A stretch of 64,000 nucleotides of DNA, taken from DATJPD01 sp035506575 (GTDB lineage Bacteria > Pseudomonadota > Alphaproteobacteria > CACIAM-22H2). The notes under the pieces are model-generated. The model made no database searches. It was not told where the DNA came from and was given only the letters and a program-made list of their open reading frames with translations. This document shows positions 8,543 through 18,911 of this stretch, piece by piece (within the stretch, counting starts at the first letter, position 1; the number at the start of each line of letters is the position of its first letter). The DNA is taken from positions 62,001 to 126,000 of the forward strand of contig DATJPD010000174.1 in assembly GCA_035506575.1 (NCBI GenBank), read 5' to 3'. The position numbers were made by a program, and so were the translations under genes.

Positions 8543-8697
8543 TCGCTCGCCATGCCCGCCCCGGTCGTCATCATCGACCGGTTTGCTGGGCTGGCGAGAA
8601 AATAGCAGAAGCGCGGTGCCCCTCACCAGCCCGCGCGAAACGAAGCCCGGCGCCGCGGCAGCGGCACCGGGCCACGCTTACGACGGCAGAAGGCCGG

Positions 8698-9276
8698 CTA
8701 GGTCGGCCAGGACCAGGCGGGGACGGGGGCCGGCCGCTCGCCCGGTTGGGCTGCGACGGACCGGGCCGGCTCGCCGCCGTGGCGGCGGACGGATGGGCGC
8801 TGCAGGGCGCGCCGCGCCCGCGGCTGGCGGTACATGTCGAGCGGGACGGTGTATTGGAGGCGGCCGCGGATTTGGGCGCGCGCCTCGCGCAGCAGGGCTC
8901 CGACCCTTGCCTCCGGCAGGCCGGTGATGGTCGCGGTCTCGGCCACCGAGAAACCCTCCATCGACACGAGGAGCAGGATCTGACGGCACAGCGGCGGAAT
9001 CTGCACCAGCCCCTCGCAGAGGACCAGATCCTCTGGCGCCGGCTCGACGTCGGCCGACGGGTATTCGCGATCGACCATGTGCCACATCGCGTGGAAGAGC
9101 TTGAAGAGCTCGACGCGGATATCGCCGGTGCCGGACAGGCGGTCGGGCTCGACCGCGAGGACCGACAGACACGCCACGACGTAGGAGTCGCCGCGCGTAC
9201 GCGAGCCGGTCAGGGCATGCGCGTGACGGCGGAGATGCGGCAGCCAGCGGACGATCTGGTGGGAGATTGGCTTCAT
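8698..9276 (-). CDS. PhyR-type sigma-like protein lacking a receiver domain
   Basis: The 192-residue product begins with HLRRHAHALTGSRTRGDSYVVACLSVLAVEP, the pattern of the sigma-like domain of PhyR, the anti-anti-sigma factor of the alphaproteobacterial general stress response. A sigma-4-like block follows (PPLCRQILLLVSMEGFSVAE and LPEARVGALLREARAQI). In PhyR a receiver of about 120 residues comes next; here the protein ends in a Pro/Arg-rich tail with no receiver. In PhyR, receiver phosphorylation frees the sigma-like domain to bind NepR. A receiver-less form could bind NepR constitutively or act as a decoy. ATG at 9276 follows GAGGAG. No nepR or ecfG gene is adjacent. Confidence 0.72.
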   Translation of the reverse strand: MKPISHQIVRWLPHLRRHAHALTGSRTRGDSYVVACLSVLAVEPDRLSGTGDIRVELFKLFHAMWHMVDREYPSADVEPAPEDLVLCEGLVQIPPLCRQILLLVSMEGFSVAETATITGLPEARVGALLREARAQIRGRLQYTVPLDMYRQPRARRALQRPSVRRHGGEPARSVAAQPGERPAPVPAWSWPT

Positions 9277-9457
9277 CTGAGTCTCCTCTTCGCGGTGTGA
9301 CGAGAACACCCTCATGGAGCGAAAGCCTACGCCCACAACGCGCGAACACGAGGCGAGAATTTCAGAATTTTTCTGTGACAATGCTGAGGCCACCAGACAG
9401 GCGGCTGATCTGCAACGAGAATTTTTGCCGCGCCGGTGGGACGCGCGGGAGCCCGTC

Positions 9458-11062
9458 TCACTCCGGCTGTTCGCGCGTGGTGAGAAAGCGGAGCTTCGGC
9501 CAGTGCTCCTTGGTGTAGTTGAGCTCCCAGTCGTTGCGCGCGAGGAATACCGGGGCGCCATCGCGATCTTCGGCGAGGCTGCCGCGGCTGGCTTCGATGA
9601 AGCGCTTGATTTCCGCCGGGTCGTCGCAGGCGATCCAGCGCGCGGTCGCGTAGGGCGCCGGCTCGAACCCGGCCTTCACGTCGTATTCGGTGGCGATCCG
9701 CGAGGCCAGCACCTCGAGCTGCAGCTCGCCGACCACGCCCACGATCCAGTTGGCGCCGATCATGGGCTTGAACAGCTGGGTCACACCTTCCTCGGCCAGG
9801 TCCTCGAGCGCCTTGCGCAGGTGTTTCACGCGCATCGGATCGGCGATCTGGACGCGGCGCAGGATTTCCGGGGCGAAGCTCGGGATGCCGGTGAAGCGCA
9901 GAGCCTCGCCCTCGGTAAGCGCGTCGCCGATGCGCAAGGTGCCGTGGTTCGGGATGCCGATGATGTCGCCGGGCCACGCCTCCTCGGCGAGCTCGCGCTC
10001 GCGGGCCAGAAAGAACACCGGATTGTTGACGCTGATCGCCTTGCCAGTGCGCACGTGGTGCAGCTTCATGCCGCGCTTGAAGCGCCCCGAGCACAGCCGC
10101 AGGAAGGCGATGCGGTCGCGGTGGTTCGGATCCATGTTCGCCTGGATCTTGAATACGAAGCCGGTGACCTTGGGCTCGGAGGGTGAGACGGCGCGCGGCT
10201 TGGCCGGCTGCGAGACGGGCGGCGGCGCGTCGCGGCCGAGGCCGTCGAGCAGCTCGCGGACGCCGAAATTCTTGAGCGCGCTGCCGAAATAGACCGGCGT
10301 CAGGTGGCCGCCGCGATAGGCCTCGAGATCGAAGGCCGGGCAGGCGGCGCGCACCAGCTCGACTTCCTCGCGCAGCTTGGCGAGCGCTTGCTCAGGCAGG
10401 TGCTGGGCCAGGAGAGGGTCATCGAGGCCCTTGCAGGGAAGAGTCTCGGCCAAACGGTCGCCGCGGCCCGGATCGAACAGCAGAAGCTGATCGCGCAGCA
10501 GGTCGTAGCACCCCTTGAAGTCCGCACCCATGCCGATCGGCCAAGTCACCGGTGCGGTGTCGAGCGCGAGCGAGGAGGCGATCTCGTCCAGAAGCTCGAA
10601 CGGCGAGCGCGCCTCGCGGTCGAGCTTGTTGACGAAGGTGGCAATCGGCACGTCGCGCAGGCGGCAGACCTCGAACAATTTGCGGGTCTGCGCCTCGATG
10701 CCCTTGGCGGCGTCGATGACCATGACCGCGGAATCGACCGCGGTCAGCGTGCGGTAGGTGTCCTCGCTGAAATCCTGGTGACCTGGCGTGTCGAGGAGGT
10801 TGAAGGTGAGGCCGCCGTACTCGAACGTCATCACCGAGGCCGTGACCGAGATGCCACGCGCCTGCTCGATCGCCATCCAGTCCGAGCGCGCGCGCCGGCG
10901 CTCGCCGCGCGCCTTGACCATCCCCGCCTCCTGCACGGCACCGCCGAACAGCAAGAGCTTCTCGGTCAACGTCGTCTTGCCGGCGTCGGGGTGCGAGATG
11001 ATGGCGAAGGTGCGGCGGCGCTCGGCCGGCGTGACGGTCGGGAGGGGCTGGGTATCGGGCAT
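9458..11062 (-). CDS. prfC: Peptide chain release factor 3
   Basis: The 534-residue GTPase recycles RF1/RF2 from ribosomes after termination. The translational GTPase motifs are clear: P loop SHPDAGKTT, switch I region RGISVTASVM, DTPGHQDFSEDTY and NKLD. The RF3-specific central and C-terminal regions follow, with FKIQANMDPNHRDRIAFLR and GELQLEVLASRIATEYDVK near the end. Length matches RF3 in other bacteria. ATG at 11062 is chosen because upstream codons do not resemble the family. It is followed on the same strand by the PhyR-like gene 181 bp away, with no obvious functional link. Confidence 0.96.
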   Translation of the reverse strand: MPDTQPLPTVTPAERRRTFAIISHPDAGKTTLTEKLLLFGGAVQEAGMVKARGERRRARSDWMAIEQARGISVTASVMTFEYGGLTFNLLDTPGHQDFSEDTYRTLTAVDSAVMVIDAAKGIEAQTRKLFEVCRLRDVPIATFVNKLDREARSPFELLDEIASSLALDTAPVTWPIGMGADFKGCYDLLRDQLLLFDPGRGDRLAETLPCKGLDDPLLAQHLPEQALAKLREEVELVRAACPAFDLEAYRGGHLTPVYFGSALKNFGVRELLDGLGRDAPPPVSQPAKPRAVSPSEPKVTGFVFKIQANMDPNHRDRIAFLRLCSGRFKRGMKLHHVRTGKAISVNNPVFFLARERELAEEAWPGDIIGIPNHGTLRIGDALTEGEALRFTGIPSFAPEILRRVQIADPMRVKHLRKALEDLAEEGVTQLFKPMIGANWIVGVVGELQLEVLASRIATEYDVKAGFEPAPYATARWIACDDPAEIKRFIEASRGSLAEDRDGAPVFLARNDWELNYTKEHWPKLRFLTTREQPE

Positions 11063-11117
11063 CGTTCCGGGGAAGGTGAGTCTGCTGGCTATTATATAGG
11101 GACTCGCGGCCGCGGCG

Positions 11118-12983
<1,866 letters not shown>

Positions 12984-13038
12984 GGCGGCGTGCTGGTAAC
13001 ACAGGCGCGCCGGGAATGCGACCGGCGCGGCGTCAGCC

Positions 13039-14601
13039 CTAAGGCTTCTGGCGGCGGCACCACTCGCGCCAGGCGAAGCGGAACACCGCCTCGACGCTGC
13101 GGCAATAGCCGGCATGATCGAACAGCGGCGACGCCTGCATGCGCGCCCGCAAGCTCGCGCGCAGCGTCTGCAGGCCCGGCAGGTCGGCCGCAGCCGCGGC
13201 CGCAACGGCGACATAGGCGGCCTTGTCCGCGATTGCGAAGGGCCGCAGGCCTACCGCCGCCAGCATCGACAGCGCCTGCCGTCCGACGAACCGCGGGCCG
13301 ACCAGGCTGATCACCGGCACGCCCATCCACAGCGCCTCGAGCGCGCTGTTGCCGCAGCCGTATGGGAAGGTATCCAGGACGATGTCGACGTCGTTGTAGG
13401 ACTTCATGTGGTCGCCGAAATCCGGCTGCGGCTTGGAAAGCGCTACCCGGTCGGGCGGCAGGCCGGCCTCGGCGACCGTCCTGGTCCACTGCCCCATGAC
13501 GTCCGCATCGGCGAGCGCCGTCGCCTTGATTCGGAGCCGCGATCTGGGGACCGCCTCTAATACGTCGCGCCAGCATCGCAGAACGGCCGGATTGACCTTC
13601 CACAGGTTCGTCATCGAGGCGAACGTGACAAAGCCGTTGCGCGCCGCGGGCAGGGGGGCGACCGGCCCGTGGTCGTTGAAGGTATCGAACGAGAAGTTCC
13701 ACGGGATGTGGACGATGTCTTCGATGGAGCCCTCGCTGGCTTTCGACGGCACGGTCAGCGCATCGGTGATCCAGAAATCCGCGTCGCGATAGCCGGTCGT
13801 CATCACGTGGTGAAAGCACAGCTGGACCGGGGCGGCGCGGTACCGCAAGACGCGCGTCCGCGGTCCTTCGGAGCCCCGGCCGAGCGCGCTCACCAGCACG
13901 TCGATGCGGTCCCCCCGGATGGCGTCGGCGGTTTCGCGATCATCCCAAAACCGGGTGTCGCGACAGCCCGCGAAGAACCGGACGAGGGGTGCCTGCTGAG
14001 GGTGCGCGTAGTCCACATCTCCGTAGACGAACACTTCCGTCTGCCGCTTGTCGTGATGCAGCGCGATCGGGGCGAAGAAATAGAGCGCGTTGTGGTTGGT
14101 GCGCAGGCTCGACGACAGGAACCCGACGCGCAACGGCCGGTCCGGATCGGGCGGGTTGGGGAAGGCCGGGTCGAGGCCGGGCAGGCGGTCGCCGTGGCGG
14201 GCCGTGAAATCCGCAACCAGTGCGTCCAGGTCCGCCTCGCTCATGTCGGGCGACATCAGCGCGTGGAACAGCAGCGAATCGTAATTCTCTTCCGAGGGGT
14301 CGAGGGCCACGGCCCGGCGCAGCGAGGCGAGGCCGCCCGCGAGCTTGCCCTGCCATATCTCGGCCTCGCCGAGCCGCCGCCACAGACGGCCGTTGCCAGG
14401 GTCCGCCGTGGAGGCCACGCGCAGGAGCTGCTCGGCCGCCGAGCCCATGCCCAAGGCACGCGCCACCAGCGCCGAGCCTTCGAGGGCGCGGATGTCGTTT
14501 GGCCGGGCCGTCAGGATGGCGTTGTAGTGGGCGACCGCGTCCGTATAACGCTGCTCGGCGAGGGCGCGGCCGGCCGCGCGGAGGAGCGAGTCGTCGTCCA
14601 T
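13039..14601 (-). CDS. TPR-containing GT41 (OGT/SPINDLY-like) glycosyltransferase
   Basis: The roughly 520-residue protein starts with about three tetratricopeptide units (residues 1-110, for example ALAEQRYTDAVAHYNAIL) and continues into a GT41 domain. Landmarks are RVGFLSSSLRTNHNALYF, the catalytic-region pattern DVLVSALG, and the C-terminal nucleotide-sugar segment DIVLDTFPYGCGNSALEALWMGVPVI. GT41 enzymes transfer GlcNAc or other sugars onto Ser/Thr/Asn of cytoplasmic proteins; bacterial members also modify adhesins and flagellins. Acceptor and sugar are unknown here. ATG at 14601 is the preferred start; 14637 is an alternative. It is divergent from the pseudo-ABC gene. Confidence 0.87.
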   Translation of the reverse strand: MDDDSLLRAAGRALAEQRYTDAVAHYNAILTARPNDIRALEGSALVARALGMGSAAEQLLRVASTADPGNGRLWRRLGEAEIWQGKLAGGLASLRRAVALDPSEENYDSLLFHALMSPDMSEADLDALVADFTARHGDRLPGLDPAFPNPPDPDRPLRVGFLSSSLRTNHNALYFFAPIALHHDKRQTEVFVYGDVDYAHPQQAPLVRFFAGCRDTRFWDDRETADAIRGDRIDVLVSALGRGSEGPRTRVLRYRAAPVQLCFHHVMTTGYRDADFWITDALTVPSKASEGSIEDIVHIPWNFSFDTFNDHGPVAPLPAARNGFVTFASMTNLWKVNPAVLRCWRDVLEAVPRSRLRIKATALADADVMGQWTRTVAEAGLPPDRVALSKPQPDFGDHMKSYNDVDIVLDTFPYGCGNSALEALWMGVPVISLVGPRFVGRQALSMLAAVGLRPFAIADKAAYVAVAAAAAADLPGLQTLRASLRARMQASPLFDHAGYCRSVEAVFRFAWREWCRRQKP

Positions 14602-14789
14602 GCCAAAAGTCTGACCCAATCGGTGTCCCCGTGCCATACCCGGTCCGCGAGCCGCCCGCCGGGCGGGTCTCGTGACCTGGATCACAGAACGAGGCTCGAA
14701 ACCGCGCTAAAAGCCCGGAATATGTGGCTCTTTCATCCCTGCCAGGGGTCGGCTATCGTGGAGACAACAGCGCAGCGAGTGAGGTGTTG

Positions 14790-17456
14790 ATGGAACAGAG
14801 TATGTACAAATACGTCCTCAAGTACTCGCCGCGCGAGACCGCGACGTTGATCGTGCTCACCCTTCTGTCGCTGCCGATCTACTACGTCACCCTCGACATT
14901 CCCAAGAACGTCTTCAACCAGGGCATTCTCGCCAAGGGAATCAAGTTTCCATATACGCTGTTCGGGTACGAGCTCAACCAGGTCGAGTATCTCTTCTGGC
15001 TGTGCTTCCTGTTCTTCCTGTCGGTGTTGGTGAACGGCGGGCTCAAGCAATACATCAACACGTACAAAGGCCGGCTTGGCGAGCGCCTGCTGCGGCGGCT
15101 GCGCTACGAGCTGGTCTCGCGCATCATGCGCTTTCCGCTGCCGCATTTCCGCAAAGTCTCGGCCGGCGAGCTGATTCCGATGATCACCGCCGAGGTCGAG
15201 CCGCTCGGCGGTTATTTCGGCGACTGCTTCGCCCAGCCGCTGATCCAGATCGGCACGCTCGGGACGATCGTCGCCTTCCTGTTCATCCAGAACCCCATCG
15301 TCGGCATCGCCGCCATCTCGCTGTACCCCATCCAGGGCTACATCATCCCGAAGATGCAGCGGCGCGTGAACCAGCTTGGGAAGGAACGCGTGCGCTCGAT
15401 GCGCAAGGTCTCCGAGCGCATCGGCGAGGCGGTCGCCGGCGCTGGCGAGATCCATGCCAACGGCACGACGAATTACGAGCGCGCCGACTTCGCCGAGCGG
15501 CTCGGCCGCGTGTTCCAGATCCGCTTCGACATCTACCTCCGGAAGGGGCAGGTCAAGTTTCTCAACAACTTCCTCAACCAGATGGCGCCGCTTCTGTTCT
15601 ATTCGATCGGCGGCTACCTGGTGATCAAAGGCCAGCTCTCGGCCGGCGCCCTCGCGGCCGCCCTGACCGCGAACAAGGACATGTCGGCGCCGTGGAAGGA
15701 ACTGCTCGACTATTACCAGTCGACCCAGGACTCACGGATCAAATACGAGCAGGTGACCGAGCAGTTCCGCCCCGAGAACATGTTCCCCGAGGCGCTGCAG
15801 GAGCCGTTGACCGAACCGCCGCCGCGGCTCGAGGGCGATATCGTCGCCTCCAACCTGTCCGTCCTCGAGGATGGAGCACTCAAGCTTCTCGACAGCGTCA
15901 CCTTGACGATCCCGCATGCCGAGAAGGTGGCGATCGTCGGTCGCGTCGGCGGCGGCAAGGAGGCGTTCGCCATGGCGCTGGCCCGCCTGTATCTGCCAAG
16001 CGGCGGCAAGCTCATGTATGGCGACAAGGATGCGTCCACCTTGTCCGAGGCGGTCATCGGTGCCCGTGTCGGCTATGCCGGCCAGAGCGCCTATCTGTTC
16101 TCGGCCAGCGTGCGCGACAACCTCACCTACGGGTTGCGCCAGCGCGTGGTCTCACCCCGCGACGGGCGCGATGCAAAGGCCGAGGCGGCGCGGCGCCGGT
16201 TTCTTGCGGAGGCCCGGCGCGCCGGCAATCTCGACCTTGACGCAGAAGCCGACTGGCTCGACCTGGCGACGGCCGGCATCAAGGACAAGACGGAGTTGAC
16301 CCAGCGCATGACCGAGGTGCTCAAGGCCGTCGACATGGAGGAGGACGTCTTCCAGCTCGGCCTGCGCGGCACGATCGACGCCAAGGCGCGGGCGGATGTC
16401 GCCGAGCGCGTGCTCGCGGCCCGCCGCGCGCTGGTGACGCGCCTGTCCGATCCGAAGGCCGATTCGGACCTCAAGACCCTGATCGAGCCGTTCCATCCCG
16501 ACCAGTACAACACCAATGCGACGGTGGCGGAGAACCTCTTGTTCGGCACGCCGCTCGATCCCTCGTTCGAGACCGACCGGCTGGCCGAGAACCCCGCGAT
16601 CCTGGCCGTGCTCGACCGTGTCGGCCTCACCGAGGAGCTGGTCAAGGTCGGCCGCCAGCTCGCCGAGACCATGGTCGAGCTGTTCGCCGACCTGCCTCCG
16701 GGCCACGAATTCTTCGAGCAATTCAGCTTCATTTCCTACGAGGACCTGCCGGAGTTCAAAGAACTTCTGCAGCGCACCGGCCGCCCCGGGGCTGTGATCG
16801 AGGCCGCGGACCGCATCCGGCTCATGAGCCTGCCGTTCAAGCTCATCCAGACCCGGCACCGCCTCGACCTGCTCGACGACCACCTCAAGCAGCGCATCCT
16901 CGAAGCGCGCAAGGCGCTGCGGGAGAGCGATGATCCGCGGGTCAAGGCCGGGATCGATTTCTTCCATCCCGACACCTACAACGCGACGGCGAGCATCCAG
17001 GACAACATCCTGTTCGGCAAGATCGCGTACGGCCAGGCCAAGGCCACCCAGCGCGTGGGCGCCTTGATCGAAGGGGTGGTCAAGGAACTCGATCTGCGGA
17101 CCACGGTCATCGAGATCGGGCTCGACTTCCAGGTGGGCGTCGCCGGCGCGCGCTTGGCGCCGCCGCAGCGGCAGAAGCTCGCGATCGCACGCTGCCTCTT
17201 GAAGCGGCCGGACATCCTGATCGTGAACGAGGCGACCGCCATCCTCGACGCGCAGAGCCAGAACCGGATCATGGAGGGTGTGTTCCAGGAGATCGAAGGG
17301 CGCACGCTCGTCTGGGTGCTGCACAATCCCACGCATGCCGGGAAGTTCGATCGGGTGCTGGTCGTCGACGGCGGCAAGATCGCCGAAGCCGGGCCGGTTG
17401 CCGAGCTCGAGCGTCCGGGCACGCATTTTTCCGACTTGCTCGCGGCCGCGGCGTAG
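14790..17456 (+). CDS. ABC-exporter-like protein with degenerate, expanded ATPase domain
   Basis: The 888-residue product has an ABC-exporter transmembrane domain (about residues 10-330, hydrophobic blocks near LIVLTLLSLPIYYV, WLCFLFFLSVLV, IGTLGTIVAFLF and APLLFYSIGGYLV) followed by an unusually long nucleotide-binding region. Walker A reads GRVGGGKE (K390, then E391 instead of Ser/Thr). The Q-loop is at 429-432. The signature is LAPPQ (789-793) instead of LSGGQ, and Walker B ends V-N813-E814 instead of D-E. H845 remains. About 300 extra residues carry two further NLLFG/NILFG segments. Hydrolysis is likely impaired, so transport is uncertain; it may be a regulatory or scaffold membrane protein. 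ATG at 14790 follows GTGAGG. A cyclic-nucleotide-binding gene follows after 26 bp. Confidence 0.85.
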   Translation: MEQSMYKYVLKYSPRETATLIVLTLLSLPIYYVTLDIPKNVFNQGILAKGIKFPYTLFGYELNQVEYLFWLCFLFFLSVLVNGGLKQYINTYKGRLGERLLRRLRYELVSRIMRFPLPHFRKVSAGELIPMITAEVEPLGGYFGDCFAQPLIQIGTLGTIVAFLFIQNPIVGIAAISLYPIQGYIIPKMQRRVNQLGKERVRSMRKVSERIGEAVAGAGEIHANGTTNYERADFAERLGRVFQIRFDIYLRKGQVKFLNNFLNQMAPLLFYSIGGYLVIKGQLSAGALAAALTANKDMSAPWKELLDYYQSTQDSRIKYEQVTEQFRPENMFPEALQEPLTEPPPRLEGDIVASNLSVLEDGALKLLDSVTLTIPHAEKVAIVGRVGGGKEAFAMALARLYLPSGGKLMYGDKDASTLSEAVIGARVGYAGQSAYLFSASVRDNLTYGLRQRVVSPRDGRDAKAEAARRRFLAEARRAGNLDLDAEADWLDLATAGIKDKTELTQRMTEVLKAVDMEEDVFQLGLRGTIDAKARADVAERVLAARRALVTRLSDPKADSDLKTLIEPFHPDQYNTNATVAENLLFGTPLDPSFETDRLAENPAILAVLDRVGLTEELVKVGRQLAETMVELFADLPPGHEFFEQFSFISYEDLPEFKELLQRTGRPGAVIEAADRIRLMSLPFKLIQTRHRLDLLDDHLKQRILEARKALRESDDPRVKAGIDFFHPDTYNATASIQDNILFGKIAYGQAKATQRVGALIEGVVKELDLRTTVIEIGLDFQVGVAGARLAPPQRQKLAIARCLLKRPDILIVNEATAILDAQSQNRIMEGVFQEIEGRTLVWVLHNPTHAGKFDRVLVVDGGKIAEAGPVAELERPGTHFSDLLAAAA

Positions 17457-17482
17457 GCGTCGCGGCCTAGAGGAGACGTCCG

Positions 17483-17941
17483 ATGTCGATGAAGGAAGAA
17501 GTCGAGGTCCTGCGCAACGTCCCGCTGTTCGCCAAGCTGGAGCCGGCGAAGCTGAAGCTGCTCGCCTTCACGAGCGAGCGGCTGACCTACGAGCCCGGGC
17601 AGGCATTTTTCCAGCAGGGCGATCCGGGCGATTCCGCCTTCATCATCCTCGACGGCGAGGCGGAGGTCATGATCGACACGCCCAAAGGACCGGTGCGAGT
17701 GGCCAATCTTGGGCGCAACGAGATCGTCGGCGAGATCGCGGTCCTCTGCGAGGTGCCGCGCACAGCCACGGTCCTCGCCAAGGGCAAGACAGTGACCCTG
17801 AAAATCAGCCGCGAAACGTTCTTCCGCCTGATCACCGAATTTCCGCAGATGTCGATCGAGATCATGCGCGAGCTCGGCCGGCGCATCGAGAAAACCAACG
17901 GCCAGCTCCGCGATGCGCTCGCCAAGCTGCGGGTCCAATGA
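17483..17941 (+). CDS. Cyclic nucleotide-binding domain protein
   Basis: This 152-residue protein is essentially one cNMP-binding domain: the beta-roll (about 20-90) with DSAFIILDGEAEVMI, then the phosphate-binding cassette GEIAVLCEVPRTATV holding the Glu and Arg that contact cyclic nucleotide, and a C-terminal helix. It lacks the Crp-type helix-turn-helix, so it is not a transcription factor by itself. It starts 26 bp after the ABC-like gene behind GAGGAG and is surely co-transcribed. It may act as a detached nucleotide-sensing subunit of that membrane protein; this partnership is inferred from position. Confidence 0.9.
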   Translation: MSMKEEVEVLRNVPLFAKLEPAKLKLLAFTSERLTYEPGQAFFQQGDPGDSAFIILDGEAEVMIDTPKGPVRVANLGRNEIVGEIAVLCEVPRTATVLAKGKTVTLKISRETFFRLITEFPQMSIEIMRELGRRIEKTNGQLRDALAKLRVQ

Positions 17942-18042
17942 CCGGGCCTGGCGGCGGCTGTCTGCAATTTTAGCGATTGTTTCCTCTCATCCTTTCTTAA
18001 CCAATGGCGGCTAGGGTGGCGGCCTCCAACGAGGCCCGTCCA

Positions 18043-18804
18043 ATGAGCCCCCCGCCCCAGAAGCCGGTTTTCTCCGCCGAATTGCATCTTGGCCGCGTCA
18101 ACGGCCACAGCCACGTCCGCAGCAACGGCCATGCGCCGGCCGCACCGGCGGCGGGAGTGGACGAGCTCACGGCCGAGGTCAAGCGCTTGGCCGACCGCAT
18201 CGACCGGCTGACCAACGCCGGTGCCGTCATCACCAGCGTCAGCGGCGAGCCGATCCCTGTCACCGCGGCCGACCAGGCGGCGTTCGACAAGGTGCGCCAT
18301 GAGGTCGAGGCCATCGCCGCACGCATCACGCTTACCAAGCAGGAGATCGCGACCCTCAAGCATCCGCTCGCCCAGGACGACAAGCTGTCCTCGGCGTCGA
18401 TGGAGCTGAGTGCCGTCGTGCGGTCCACGGAAGAGGCGACGCAGGCCATCATGCAGGTGGCCGAGCATCTGGACGAACTCGCGCGCGAAGTCACCTCGCT
18501 GGTCTCCGATTCGTATGTCGTCTCGCGCCTCAACGAAATGAGCGAGCACGTCACCAAGCTGTTCGAGGCGTGCTCGTTCCAGGATTTGACCGGTCAGCGC
18601 ATCACGAAAGTGGTCAAGACGATCGACTTCATCGAAGAGCGCATCGAGACGATGCAGGTCATCTGGGGCCGCAAGGACATCGAGAAGATGCCGGTGCCCG
18701 AGACCGACCTCCACAAGAAAGACGACGGGCTGGTGCTGCACGGGCCGAGCGACGCGGCCGGCGGCGCCATCAGCCAGGACGAAGTCGACAAACTGTTCTC
18801 TTAA
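18043..18804 (+). CDS. CheZ-like protein phosphatase
   Basis: The 253-residue protein has a long, partly coiled-coil helical region (about 60-180) and the CheZ active-site block FQDLTGQRI, where D181 and Q185 correspond to Asp143 and Gln147 of E. coli CheZ. CheZ dephosphorylates CheY-P and related receivers. The C-terminus SQDEVDKLFS matches the short docking peptides that bind receiver or motor proteins. ATG at 18043 is preferred over 18004 because GAGG lies upstream. No che or flagellar genes are nearby, so it might serve a receiver of a sensory pathway outside this window. The link to the preceding ABC/cNMP pair is uncertain. Confidence 0.82.
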   Translation: MSPPPQKPVFSAELHLGRVNGHSHVRSNGHAPAAPAAGVDELTAEVKRLADRIDRLTNAGAVITSVSGEPIPVTAADQAAFDKVRHEVEAIAARITLTKQEIATLKHPLAQDDKLSSASMELSAVVRSTEEATQAIMQVAEHLDELAREVTSLVSDSYVVSRLNEMSEHVTKLFEACSFQDLTGQRITKVVKTIDFIEERIETMQVIWGRKDIEKMPVPETDLHKKDDGLVLHGPSDAAGGAISQDEVDKLFS

Positions 18805-18911
18805 GGGCTGTCGTGGGGCGCCAGTCGCGGGGGTCCGCTATGGGCATATGCGGACCCCCGCGGCCTTCCTGTCCTTGACGCGGCGCTGGCCGATGGGCTC
18901 AATCGGCCCCC

